Part shown: in pieces, positions 6,647-14,236 of the stretch
Numbering within the stretch: the first letter of the stretch is position 1
Layout of the letters: the number at the start of each line of letters is the position of its first letter
Virus record (IMG/VR): IMGVR_UViG_3300032205_000005
Span: 1 to 44,996 of that record
Reading direction: 5' to 3' (one strand)
DNA from: a virus
DNA: 44,996 nucleotides
Translations under genes and position numbers: made by a program
Notes under the pieces: model-generated
Seen by the model: only the letters and a program-made list of their open reading frames with translations
What the model was told of the DNA's origin: nothing
Database searches by the model: none

Positions 6647-6676
6647 GGGCCCCGCGCGAGCGGGGCCCGTCTTTTT
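6647..6676 (+). terminator. Rho-independent terminator with GNRA loop
   Basis: GGGCCCCGC (6647-6655) pairs with GCGGGGCCC (6660-6668) around the tetraloop GCGA, followed by GTCTTTTT. This is a canonical strong terminator just 10 nt before the polymerase start codon, so polymerase expression must depend on readthrough or antitermination, or on a promoter inside the upstream gene. Confidence 0.88.
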
Positions 6677-6686
6677 GGCGGGTCCG

Positions 6687-8855
6687 ATGAATCCCTACGC
6701 CCCCGACGCCCTCGTCTGGTTCGATTTCGAATCGCGCTCGCCGGTGCCGATCAAGCGCGGCGCCTATCGCTATGCGGTCGAGGCCGAGGCCGTGCTGCTC
6801 GCCTATGCGATCGGCGCCGGGCCGGTGCAGCTGGTCGACCGCCGCGGCGCCGCCCTCACCTACGCCGATTTCCCCGACGAGCTCCGCCAGGCCTACGAGG
6901 CCGGCCGCATCTTCTGCGCCTGGAACACCGGCTTTGACCGGGCGATCTGGAACTTTGCCGTCGCCGGCTCGCCGTTCCTCGCCCCACAGCAGGTCATAGA
7001 CGCCCGTTCGGTCGCCCTGGCTCACAATCTACCCGACGACCTCGAAACGGCCTCCACGAGGCTGGGAGGGCCCGGCAAACAGAAGGACGGGAAAACCCTG
7101 ATCGCCCGCTTCTGCGGATCGGAGGCCGTCACGGCCGAGGACGACCCCGAGGCCTGGGCGCGCTTCTGCACCTACGCCAAGCGCGACGTCGACGAGCTCC
7201 GCCGCGTCTTCCGGGTCATGCTGCCGGCCTTCACCGCCTACGACTGGGAGGTCTACCAGGCGAACGAGGTCGTCAACGACCTCGGCGCCGACGTCGACCT
7301 CGCCTTTTGCCGGGAGGCGGCGCGGCTCGCCGCCGAGGACGAGGTCCGCACCGGCGCCCGCCTTTCGGTGCTCACCGACGGCGCCATCACGTCGATTCAC
7401 CAGAACGTCCGCATCGCCCGCTTCGTCCACGACCGCCTGCCCTCGGCCGAGGCCCGGCTGATGATGTCGACCGTGTTCAAGGAGGAGGCCGACGGCGAGA
7501 ATGACGAGGACCTCGTCGAGCGCGTCCAGCTGACGATCAAGCGCGGCGTCGTCGAGCGCCTCCTCGATCTTCTCCGCGCGGAGAAAACGCCGGTCGACCC
7601 GGTCCTGATGGAGGTTCTCGAGCTCCGTGAGTTCGGCGCCTCGGCGGCGCCGAAAAAGTTTCGCGCCATCCTCGAGCAGCACGTCGACGGCCGGCTCTAC
7701 GGCCAGTTCCAGTTCAACGGCGCCGGCCAGACCGGGCGTTTTTCGGGCAAGGGGGTGCAGCTGCAAAACTTGACCCGCACCGTCCTCGGCACAGACCCGG
7801 GCGACGACTACGGGTTTTGGGAGGAGCCGACGGTGGCGCTGATCGCCGACGGCTGCTCCCTCGAGGAGCTCGCCGAACACGGTCGCGGCGAGGTTCCGGC
7901 CCGAAAGCTGGCGCTCACGATTCGCCCGGCCTTCATCGCCCGGGGCAGCAAAACCCTGGTCAAGGCGGATTACAGCCAGATCGAGGCCCGCGTGCTGCCG
8001 TGGCTGTCGAAGTCCCGTGGCGGCGAGAAGCTGCTCGACTCCTTCCGCCTCGCCGATCGCGACCCCTCGGCGCCGGACCTGTACAAGGTCACTGCCGCCG
8101 GCATGCTGCACAAGACGCCGGAGGAGATCGGCAAGGAAGAGCGCCAACGCGGCAAGGTCGCGGTTTTGGCCTGCGGCTACCAGGGCGGGCGCAACGCCCT
8201 GCACTCGATGGCCGCCAACTACCGCATGCACTTTTCGGACGCCGAGGCGCAGGCGATCGTCGACGCCTGGCGGGCGGCCAATCCCTGGGCGCCGCTGTTC
8301 TGGGGCAAGCATTCCCGCGACGGCAGCTATGGCCTGTTCGGCGCCGCCCGGCGGGCGATCGAGACGCCGCAGACGCCGATCGAGGTCGGCCGCGTCACCT
8401 TCGTCTACGTCCCCCTGCGAAGGGACGGCATGCTGCTCTGCATCCTGCCCTCCGGCCGGCCGCTGATCTATCCCAGCTGCAAAATGCGGGACTATGACAT
8501 CGTCGACAAGACGACGAAGAAGGTCCTCGACACCCGGCACGGCCTGACCTTCCGGCGCGCTCGAGGCATCATCGCGCTCTATGGCGGCCGGTTCGCCGAG
8601 AACGTCACCCAGGCCGTCGCCGCTGACCTGTTGCGGGAATCGATCGTCAGCCTCGTCGGCGCCGGCTTTGCGATCGTCTCGCATGCCCATGACGAGATCG
8701 TCGTCGAATGCGAGCGCCGCGATGCCGAGGAGACGGCGGCGGCGATGCGCGAAATCATGACCCGAGACAGGCCCTGGGCCGAGGGCCTGCCGCTCTCTGT
8801 CGACGTGACAGAGCGCTGGTACTATTCGGCTGCAAAGAAGGACCCCACCACATGA
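6687..8855 (+). CDS. Family A DNA polymerase with 3'-5' exonuclease
   Basis: A 722-residue phage DNA polymerase I-type enzyme. The exonuclease domain shows motif I WFDFESRS (Asp11, Glu13), the CAWNTGFDRAIW region and motif III YAKRDVDEL. The polymerase domain has the finger/palm motifs GQTGRFSGKGVQLQN, VKADYSQIEARVLPW (motif A), RQRGKVAVLACGYQGG (motif B region) and SHAHDEIVVE (motif C HDE). It should replicate the phage genome with the separate helicase and primase. The ATG at 6687 is preferred over the TTG at 6675, which lies in the terminator T-run. It ends in an ATGA overlap with the next gene. Confidence 0.96.
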   Translation: MNPYAPDALVWFDFESRSPVPIKRGAYRYAVEAEAVLLAYAIGAGPVQLVDRRGAALTYADFPDELRQAYEAGRIFCAWNTGFDRAIWNFAVAGSPFLAPQQVIDARSVALAHNLPDDLETASTRLGGPGKQKDGKTLIARFCGSEAVTAEDDPEAWARFCTYAKRDVDELRRVFRVMLPAFTAYDWEVYQANEVVNDLGADVDLAFCREAARLAAEDEVRTGARLSVLTDGAITSIHQNVRIARFVHDRLPSAEARLMMSTVFKEEADGENDEDLVERVQLTIKRGVVERLLDLLRAEKTPVDPVLMEVLELREFGASAAPKKFRAILEQHVDGRLYGQFQFNGAGQTGRFSGKGVQLQNLTRTVLGTDPGDDYGFWEEPTVALIADGCSLEELAEHGRGEVPARKLALTIRPAFIARGSKTLVKADYSQIEARVLPWLSKSRGGEKLLDSFRLADRDPSAPDLYKVTAAGMLHKTPEEIGKEERQRGKVAVLACGYQGGRNALHSMAANYRMHFSDAEAQAIVDAWRAANPWAPLFWGKHSRDGSYGLFGAARRAIETPQTPIEVGRVTFVYVPLRRDGMLLCILPSGRPLIYPSCKMRDYDIVDKTTKKVLDTRHGLTFRRARGIIALYGGRFAENVTQAVAADLLRESIVSLVGAGFAIVSHAHDEIVVECERRDAEETAAAMREIMTRDRPWAEGLPLSVDVTERWYYSAAKKDPTT
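8840..8850 (+). promoter_or_regulatory. GGACCCCACCA translation-initiation motif
   Basis: This copy lies inside the last codons of the polymerase gene, one base before the ATG at 8852. AAGGA is the likely Shine-Dalgarno core. Confidence 0.65.
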
Positions 8856-9712
8856 ACGAGCTCGCTGTCACCACCACTAAACTCAGCCCCTACGTGAAGA
8901 TGCAGTCGGCGATCGCGCGCTGCTATTCGATCGACGAGTGCAAGCTTATCGCCGGAGAGGCGCAGGCGATCGCCGCCTACTACAAGCAGATCAAGGACGA
9001 TGAGACGGTCCGCAAGTTCCTGCAGATCAAGATCAGGGCCTGGCGGCGGATCGGCGAGATCATCCTCGCTGCCAAGGTCGACCGCGCGCGGTGCCTCGGC
9101 AAGAACGGCGAGCCCACCATGACCGCCTACATCCGCCGCATCAAAGAGACGTTTCCAGACGAGCCGGCCGTGCAGAACCTGATGGATCACGAGTTTCGGC
9201 AGGCCATCAAAATCGCCGAGGTTCCAGCTGATTTTTTCGACGCGAACGTTGCCGAGCACAGCAATATCGACGGCCTCGTTTATGCCTTTTCGCAGCTGCA
9301 GCGGCGCGAATGGGAGGCCTCGCCGGAAGGGAAAGCCGAGATAGCCCGCCGCCGCGCCCGCGATCGGGAGGAGCAGGCACGCGCCATCAAGCAGCAGGCC
9401 GAGGCCGCCGCCGACGACAAGAAACGGCAAGCGGAGGACGAGATAAACTCGCGCCGCCTGGCGCGGCTGTACCAGGCCGACGACATCGCTATGAAAGAGG
9501 TCGGCATCACCCTTGCCCGGCGTGATCGCGAGGACATGCACGAAACCGTCTTTCTGCTCAAACGCTCAGTGCATGAAGTGCTGCGCCGGGCCGCTTTCGA
9601 GAAGCGCATGACCATGCAGGCGATTCTGCGGGCTGGCCTTCTGATGTGGTTCGCGGCGCACGATTACGACGTCTCGGCCAAGGACATGGTGCCGACGAAG
9701 AACGAGCGGTGA
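8852..9712 (+). CDS. Conserved hypothetical protein with helical N-terminus and coiled coil
   Basis: A 286-residue protein. The N-terminal 60 residues (AIARCYSIDECKLIAGEAQAI, then IKIRAWRRIGEII) resemble a helical region common in phage and plasmid proteins of unknown function. Residues about 170-235 are highly charged and predicted coiled coil. The C-terminal 60 residues look like a small globular helical domain. No enzyme motif is visible. It sits between DNA polymerase and SNF2 helicase and starts in an ATGA overlap with the polymerase, so a DNA-metabolism accessory or DNA-binding role is likely but unproven. Confidence 0.82.
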   Translation: MNELAVTTTKLSPYVKMQSAIARCYSIDECKLIAGEAQAIAAYYKQIKDDETVRKFLQIKIRAWRRIGEIILAAKVDRARCLGKNGEPTMTAYIRRIKETFPDEPAVQNLMDHEFRQAIKIAEVPADFFDANVAEHSNIDGLVYAFSQLQRREWEASPEGKAEIARRRARDREEQARAIKQQAEAAADDKKRQAEDEINSRRLARLYQADDIAMKEVGITLARRDREDMHETVFLLKRSVHEVLRRAAFEKRMTMQAILRAGLLMWFAAHDYDVSAKDMVPTKNER

Positions 9713-9713
9713 C

Positions 9714-11099
9714 ATGCGCGCAAAATCCGATCTCCGCCCCTACCAGAACCGCGTCGTCACGGCGCTCTACGAAACCACCGGCCTCGTCGCCGTGCTCAAG
9801 ATGGGCGCCGGCAAGACGGTCGCCGCGCTGACCGCCATCGACGAGCTCATCGGCGACGGCCTCATCCGGCACGGCCTCGTGCTCGCCCCGAAACGGGTCG
9901 CCAACATGACCTGGCCGGCGGAGATCGCCGACTGGGCCCACATCCGCGGCCTTCCCTATGCCGTGCTCAACGGCGAGCCGGCGCGGCGCTCGAGGCTTCT
10001 CGGCGACGCCGGCAATCGCCAGCTGACGATCGTCGGCATCGACAACACGCAATGGCTTTGCGACGAGCTCGCCAAATTGCCCGACGAGCATCCGATCTTC
10101 GACCTGCTCGTCATCGACGAAATCTCGCGTTTCCGATCGCCGAAATCGAAGCGCGCGAAAGCCCTGCTCAAGCACGTCAAGCGGTTCAAGGCGATCTGGG
10201 GCCTGACCGGCACGCCGAGGCCCTCCGGCTACGAGGACCTGTTCAAGCCCCTGGCGATCGTGTCGCGTGAACAGCTGTGGGGACGCTCGTTCTACGCCTG
10301 GCAGAAAGAGCGGTTCTATCCGGTCGATCGCAACGGTTACGAGTGGGCCATCTTCCCCGATCGCGAGCAGCAGACGATCGACGAGGCCAACCGCTTCATG
10401 CTGACGCTGTCGGACGCCGACATGCCGACGCTGCCGCCGGTGAGCGTCGTCGAGCACTACGTCGACATGCCGGCGGAGGTCGTCCGCGAGTACCGGCGCA
10501 TGAAGCGCGAGCTCCTCGTCGAGCTCGAGAACGGCCGCGAAATCCTCGCCGCCTCGGCCGGCGTCGCCTCCGGCAAAATGAGCCAGATGGCGGCCGGCTT
10601 CATCTATGGCGAGGGCGGCAACGAGGACGTCGAGCAGCTGCACGACGCCAAGGCGGAGTGGATTGAGGAGCTCGTCGAGGACCTCGCCGGCGACCCCCTG
10701 TTGATCATCTACGAGTTCATCGAGGACCTGCGCCTGCTGCAACGCCTGTTCGGCGCCGGCCTGCCCTACCTCGGCCAGGGCGTCACGGACCGCCAGGCGG
10801 CGATTCACATCGACGCCTGGAACGCCGGCAAGCTGCCGCTGATGGCGCTGCATGCGGCCAGCGGGGGCCACGGCCTGAACCTGCAGTTCGGCGGCTCCGA
10901 GATGGCCTGGCTGAACCTGACGTGGTCGTCGGAGCTCTACGAGCAGACCGTCGCCCGCATCGTCCGGCCGGGGCAGACGCAGAAGTGCTTCATCCACATC
11001 TGCCTCGCCCGGGGGTCCGTCGACGAGGTCAAGCGCATGCGCGTCCTGCACAAGATGAGCCTGCAGGAGGCCTTCGCGGTCTGGCTGAAAAAGGTCTGA
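9714..11099 (+). CDS. SNF2-type DEAD/DEAH helicase
   Basis: A 461-residue superfamily 2 helicase of the small SNF2 type common in phage replication modules. Visible motifs are the Q-like LRPYQNRVV, Walker A KMGAGKT (about 29-35), Ia LVLAPKRV, the DEAH-equivalent VIDEISRF, GLTGTPRPSG (motif III), then ASGGHGLNLQ (motif V) and VARIVRPGQTQ (motif VI with arginine finger). With the DUF2800 and VRR-NUC nucleases it probably handles recombination or replication restart. It starts one base after the preceding stop. It converges with the small minus-strand operon, leaving a 3-bp gap. Confidence 0.94.
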   Translation: MRAKSDLRPYQNRVVTALYETTGLVAVLKMGAGKTVAALTAIDELIGDGLIRHGLVLAPKRVANMTWPAEIADWAHIRGLPYAVLNGEPARRSRLLGDAGNRQLTIVGIDNTQWLCDELAKLPDEHPIFDLLVIDEISRFRSPKSKRAKALLKHVKRFKAIWGLTGTPRPSGYEDLFKPLAIVSREQLWGRSFYAWQKERFYPVDRNGYEWAIFPDREQQTIDEANRFMLTLSDADMPTLPPVSVVEHYVDMPAEVVREYRRMKRELLVELENGREILAASAGVASGKMSQMAAGFIYGEGGNEDVEQLHDAKAEWIEELVEDLAGDPLLIIYEFIEDLRLLQRLFGAGLPYLGQGVTDRQAAIHIDAWNAGKLPLMALHAASGGHGLNLQFGGSEMAWLNLTWSSELYEQTVARIVRPGQTQKCFIHICLARGSVDEVKRMRVLHKMSLQEAFAVWLKKV

Positions 11100-11102
11100 G
11101 CG

Positions 11103-11342
11103 TCAGTCCGCCGGCGGGTCCTTGAGCTCGCCGGCGGCGACGAGGCCGAGCGGGTCGCGCTCCAGCTGCTTGGCGGCATAGATGTGATAGAGATACCCGC
11201 GGCCCCCGGCGAGCCGGTGGCCGACGACATAGCGATAGTCGCCCATCCACGTCTTGAACACGGCGACGACCTCGCCGGGCCCTTCGTAGCCGGCGCCGCG
11301 CTTGTAGACGGCATCGCCGAGGCCGAACCGGATCGTGTTCAT
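11103..11342 (-). CDS. Small SH3/KOW-like hypothetical protein
   Basis: A 79-residue protein, last of a three-gene minus-strand operon. The pattern GDAVYKRGAGYEGPGEVVAVF then YRYVVGHRLAGGRGYLYHIYAAKQLE matches a family of short phage proteins I recognise by layout, likely an SH3-like beta barrel. The function is unknown. The ATG at 11342 overlaps the upstream stop as ATGA. The gene ends 3 bp from the convergent helicase stop, with no terminator between them. Confidence 0.78.
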   Translation of the reverse strand: MNTIRFGLGDAVYKRGAGYEGPGEVVAVFKTWMGDYRYVVGHRLAGGRGYLYHIYAAKQLERDPLGLVAAGELKDPPAD

Positions 11343-11440
11343 TCGTCGAGCACCACAGCCAGGACGATGCGTGCGACGATCCAGAGCACCATCAGCGCGC
11401 CGGCCCACATGCCGATGCGGTCGACGATCTCGATCGTCAT
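11339..11440 (-). CDS. 33-residue single-span membrane protein
   Basis: The peptide has a short charged N-terminus (MTIEIVDRI), one hydrophobic segment (about 11-30, GMWAGALMVLWIVARIVLAV) and an acidic end. ATGA overlaps on both sides tie it to its neighbours. Such mini-proteins in phage early regions sometimes act in superinfection exclusion or membrane-based host takeover; here that is only a guess. Confidence 0.65.
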   Translation of the reverse strand: MTIEIVDRIGMWAGALMVLWIVARIVLAVVLDE

Positions 11441-11808
11441 TGCGGCCAGCCTTCCGCGATCTCGAGGCGCAGATGCGGCGTGATTTCGCGCTGCGCCGCG
11501 GTCATGTCGGAGAGCTCCTGCGCTGTCCATGAGCCCACGCCGACGTCGGCGATGACGTGGGTCAGGACGGCGACGAGGGCCGCCAGGCGGTGACGGAACG
11601 GCAGGGCGCGAAAGAGCGGATGCGGCGCATCGGCCTCGGCGAGGGAGTTGCAGAGCGAGATGATGTTCGTCGCGGTGATGGCGAACAGCAGCATCCGCAC
11701 TTCCGCGTCATCCTCGAGCAGGCTCACGGCGCGGGTCACCTGTATGTCGAAGCGCTCCGAGACATGCTGCGCCAGGTCGGCGATGACCCGATTCCTTTTG
11801 TCGCTCAT
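11437..11808 (-). CDS. Hypothetical helical protein, first gene of the embedded minus-strand operon
   Basis: A 123-residue, mostly helical protein with no recognised family. It has a moderately hydrophobic middle (LLFAITATNIISLCNSLAEA) that falls short of a clear membrane segment. The ATG at 11808 has a strong GGGAGGGGGG leader. The gene is divergent from the methyltransferase at 11888, so the 79-bp gap between them must hold promoters for both directions if this operon is transcribed separately. Confidence 0.75.
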   Translation of the reverse strand: MSDKRNRVIADLAQHVSERFDIQVTRAVSLLEDDAEVRMLLFAITATNIISLCNSLAEADAPHPLFRALPFRHRLAALVAVLTHVIADVGVGSWTAQELSDMTAAQREITPHLRLEIAEGWPQ

Positions 11809-11887
11809 ACGGCCCCCCTCCCTGCCCTTGCCGGCCGGGGCAGGACGACTCAAGCTAGCAGCCCCACCACACGCCGACGAGGCCCCC

Positions 11888-12442
11888 ATGACCGTGATTT
11901 GGAGCCCGCTGCCCGCGGGCCCGTTCGACCTTTGCTACCTCGACCCGCCCTGGCGTTGGAAGACGCGCACGCCCGCCGGCGACGGCAAGGCGCCGCCCTA
12001 CGGCCGCGTCGAGCTCGAGGACCTGAAGCGCCTGCCGATCGGCGACATCCTCGCCGCCGACGCCATGGTCGCGATGTGGGTGATCGACAGCCACCTCGAG
12101 CAGGCGATGGAGCTCGCCCGGGCCTGGCGCCTCTCCTACCGCACCGTCGGCTTCTACTGGGTCAAGCGGACCGTGAACGGCAAATGGCACGTCGGCACCG
12201 GCAAATTGACCAGGGCAAACCCGGAGCAGTGCCTGCTCTTTCGGAAGGGTCGCGGCGTCGCCGTCAAGAACCACGGCGTCCGGCGCCTGGTCGAGGCCCA
12301 GGTCCGCGAGCACTCGCGCAAGCCGGACGAGGTCCGGCGCGGCCTCGAGGCCCTGTTCGGGGAGTGCCGGCGGGTCGAGCTCTTCGCCCGGGAGTACGCC
12401 AAAGGTTGGACGGCCTGGGGCGACGGACTGCCCTCCCCGTAG
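11888..12442 (+). CDS. MT-A70-type DNA N6-adenine methyltransferase
   Basis: A 184-residue protein with the MT-A70 signature DPPW (CYLDPPWRW, about 18-26), the following AMVAMWVIDSHLEQA strand-helix, YRTVGFYWVKR, and the SAM-site-like C-terminal ELFAREYAKGWTAWGDG. Family enzymes transfer a methyl group from SAM to adenine N6. With no restriction enzyme nearby it is probably an orphan methylase protecting phage DNA or timing its use. The first hairpin of the following structured leader overlaps its stop codon. Confidence 0.92.
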   Translation: MTVIWSPLPAGPFDLCYLDPPWRWKTRTPAGDGKAPPYGRVELEDLKRLPIGDILAADAMVAMWVIDSHLEQAMELARAWRLSYRTVGFYWVKRTVNGKWHVGTGKLTRANPEQCLLFRKGRGVAVKNHGVRRLVEAQVREHSRKPDEVRRGLEALFGECRRVELFAREYAKGWTAWGDGLPSP

Positions 12443-12505
12443 GGGGCAGGCTATTGTCCCGCAGGGGACAATGGGCTAGAGAGGGGGCGGGCGAATTGCG
12501 CCCGC
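12428..12505 (+). promoter_or_regulatory. Three consecutive hairpins in the leader of the TGT-like gene
   Basis: In order: CTGCCC/GGGCAG (12428-12449, over the upstream stop), ATTGTCCC/GGGACAAT with loop GCAG (12453-12472), and GCGGGCG/CGCCCGC with loop AATTG (12487-12505). None has a T-run. The last ends directly before the AGGACCCCACCA initiation motif. This could be a structured 5' leader, or protein binding sites at DNA level for the 20-bp central palindrome. It does not match a preQ1 riboswitch as I know them. Confidence 0.6.
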
Positions 12506-12506
12506 A

Positions 12507-12517
12507 GGACCCCACCA
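12507..12517 (+). promoter_or_regulatory. GGACCCCACCA translation-initiation motif
   Basis: The copy lies two bases before the GTG at 12520 and supports that non-ATG start. Confidence 0.65.
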
Positions 12518-12519
12518 CC

Positions 12520-13353
12520 GTGAACAAGCTGACCGTGTACGGCCTCCCCCTCAACCCGATGCCCGCCCTCAACGCCCTCCGTGGCGCCTCGTTCTGCGTC
12601 TCCTACGCCACCCGGCAGAAGCTGGGCCGGCAGCTGGCCCAGGCGATCGAGCTCGTCGGCGAGGACCAGATGCTCCTCGTCGACAACGGCGCCTTCACCG
12701 CCTGGAAATCCGGCGTCGACACCATGAACGACGAGGCCTACCTCGAGGGCTTCGCGGCCTGGGCCAACGACATCCTGGCGCGCTGCCCGCAGGCCGTCGC
12801 CGTGCTGCCGGACGTCATCGACGGCACCGTCGAGCAGAACGCGCAGCTGGTCCGCGAGACGATGACGATGTTCGACGACTGCGACCGCCTGATGCCGATC
12901 TGGCATCTGCACGAGCCGATCTCCTACCTGCTCTACCTCTGCGAGACGTTCTCCTTTGTCGGTTTCGGCTCGAGCGGCCAGTACGCTTCGCCGCACAGCC
13001 CGCTCTGGGCCGCCCGCATCGAGGAGGCCTTCGCGGCGATCGCCAGCTGGGAGGCGGAGAGCGACGGCGCCTACGTCCGCCCGCGCATCCACATGATGCG
13101 GGCCCAGTCGAAGCATCACCTGTACCCGTTCGACTCGTCGGATTCGACGAACGTCGCCGTCAACCACGGCGCCCAGCGCAAGCGCGGCGAGGACCTGCCG
13201 GCCTTCGCGGCCCGCGTCGACGGTAAGATCCAGGCGAGCGCCGGCCCCTCCGCCCCGCATCAGGTCGCCCGCCCGCTGCTCGCCCATCTCGAGGCCGCTG
13301 CGGTGCGGGAGGCCTGGTCTTTCGAGGAACCCGAGCTCCGCCTGGCAGCCTGA
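12520..13353 (+). CDS. TGT/DpdA-like protein, putative 7-deazaguanine base-exchange enzyme
   Basis: A 277-residue protein whose motifs follow the TIM-barrel tRNA-guanine transglycosylase fold as seen in phage DpdA-type proteins: LLVDNGAFTAWKSG (about 52-65), AVLPDVIDG with a candidate catalytic Asp (about 99), MPIWHLHEP, FVGFGSSGQYA (about 147-157) and PFDSSDSTNVAVNHGA (about 208-223). DpdA enzymes exchange guanine for preQ0-type bases in DNA; TGT proper acts on tRNA. No queuosine-precursor synthesis genes are visible, so host precursor would be needed. The GTG start is set by the upstream motif. It directly follows the MT-A70 methylase. The substrate is inferred. Confidence 0.65.
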   Translation: MNKLTVYGLPLNPMPALNALRGASFCVSYATRQKLGRQLAQAIELVGEDQMLLVDNGAFTAWKSGVDTMNDEAYLEGFAAWANDILARCPQAVAVLPDVIDGTVEQNAQLVRETMTMFDDCDRLMPIWHLHEPISYLLYLCETFSFVGFGSSGQYASPHSPLWAARIEEAFAAIASWEAESDGAYVRPRIHMMRAQSKHHLYPFDSSDSTNVAVNHGAQRKRGEDLPAFAARVDGKIQASAGPSAPHQVARPLLAHLEAAAVREAWSFEEPELRLAA

Positions 13354-13367
13354 GACTTTCCCCCAGG

Positions 13368-13407
13368 CGCCGGCCCCGGCCGGCGTCTCAGGGAGCGCCT
13401 TTGCTCC
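13368..13407 (+). other. Paired intergenic hairpins
   Basis: CGCCGGC (13368-13374) pairs with GCCGGCG (13379-13385), and GGAGC (13392-13396) with GCTCC (13403-13407). There is no T-run. They lie in the 68-nt gap before the next initiation motif, repeating the hairpin-then-motif arrangement seen before the TGT-like gene. Confidence 0.4.
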
Positions 13408-13411
13408 GAGA

Positions 13412-13422
13412 GGACCCCACCA
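13412..13422 (+). promoter_or_regulatory. GGACCCCACCA translation-initiation motif
   Basis: The last A of the motif is the A of the ATG at 13422. The preceding GAGAGGA supplies the Shine-Dalgarno sequence, as before 4524. Confidence 0.65.
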
Positions 13423-14027
13423 TGACCACCGCGACTACCGTCAAGCATACCTCAAACACGATCGCCTGGCCGCGCGACTACGGTTCGGGCGCCTGGGAAC
13501 AGGATTTTCGTTCCGTCTACCAGCTTCACATCGCCGGCGAGCATCGCGGCTGGATCGTCCTGCCGCACGGCTTCGGCAAGGCCTGGATGCTGCTGACCCT
13601 GACCGATGGACCGGCCAAGCATCGCGTTCGCAAAGCCAGCAGCCGGCACGCGCGGTCGGCCGAGGACCGCCGTGCGCCGGAGGCCGACGATCCGATCCGC
13701 GAGCTTCTCCTCTGGGCCGCGGAGCGGCCGTCGCTGTTCCTGACGCGCGCGGAGGAAAAAGCCGCGAAGGCCGAGGCGAAAGCTGCCGAGGAGGCCGCCG
13801 AGGCGAAATGTGCGGCCGAGCGCCAGGCGCGCGTCGATGAGGGCATCGCGCTTACGATCGGCCTCTATCGGCTCGCCAAGCGCCTCGAGGCGCATCGCAG
13901 CTTCGGCTTCGAGGTTGCCGAGCTCCTGCGCGGTGCGGCCCGCGAGCTTCCCGGCGCCTTTCCGCCGGGTATCCGCAACGCCGTCACCGCGCTCCTCATC
14001 GCCGATCAGAACGAGGAGATTGCGTGA
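13422..14027 (+). CDS. Hypothetical protein with Ala/Glu/Lys coiled coil
   Basis: A 201-residue protein. The N-terminal 60 residues contain aromatic beta-type sequence (RGWIVLPHGFGKAWMLL). Residues about 108-140 are an Ala/Glu/Lys coiled coil, followed by a short helical C-terminus. No family was recognised. The start follows the GGACCCCACCA motif. It overlaps the next gene by one base (TGATG). Confidence 0.75.
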   Translation: MTTATTVKHTSNTIAWPRDYGSGAWEQDFRSVYQLHIAGEHRGWIVLPHGFGKAWMLLTLTDGPAKHRVRKASSRHARSAEDRRAPEADDPIRELLLWAAERPSLFLTRAEEKAAKAEAKAAEEAAEAKCAAERQARVDEGIALTIGLYRLAKRLEAHRSFGFEVAELLRGAARELPGAFPPGIRNAVTALLIADQNEEIA

Positions 14028-14236
14028 TGCCCTTCGCTCGCACCGACAACCCGACGCCGGCCGCGCTCGCGAAGCGCATCCGGCGCCTTGCCGAGGCGCT
14101 CCGCCTCTCCGCGAATCTCATGCCGAACGGCTGGCTGATCGTCGACCCGACGACCGGCTATGCCGACGGCTACAAGCTGACCGCCGAGCAGGCGCTCGAG
14201 CTCCTCGAGCGCCGCAAGGCGGCAAGGAGGCGGTGA
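14027..14236 (+). CDS. Small hypothetical protein
   Basis: A 69-residue basic protein with the segment LMPNGWLIVDPTTGYADGYKLTAEQALELLERRKAA, suggesting a beta hairpin and a helix. The ATG at 14027 is favoured over the GTG at 14024. It overlaps both neighbours by one base. The function is unknown. Confidence 0.7.
   Translation: MPFARTDNPTPAALAKRIRRLAEALRLSANLMPNGWLIVDPTTGYADGYKLTAEQALELLERRKAARRR

Noticed and set aside
12428-12505. preQ1 riboswitch before the TGT-like gene
   Set aside because: The stems do not fit the small H-type pseudoknot or its conserved A-rich tail; kept only as a structured leader.
11557-13353. Single 598-codon gene covering methylase and TGT-like regions
   Set aside because: The frame runs out of register through the methylase; the real genes start at 11888 and 12520 with clear motifs.
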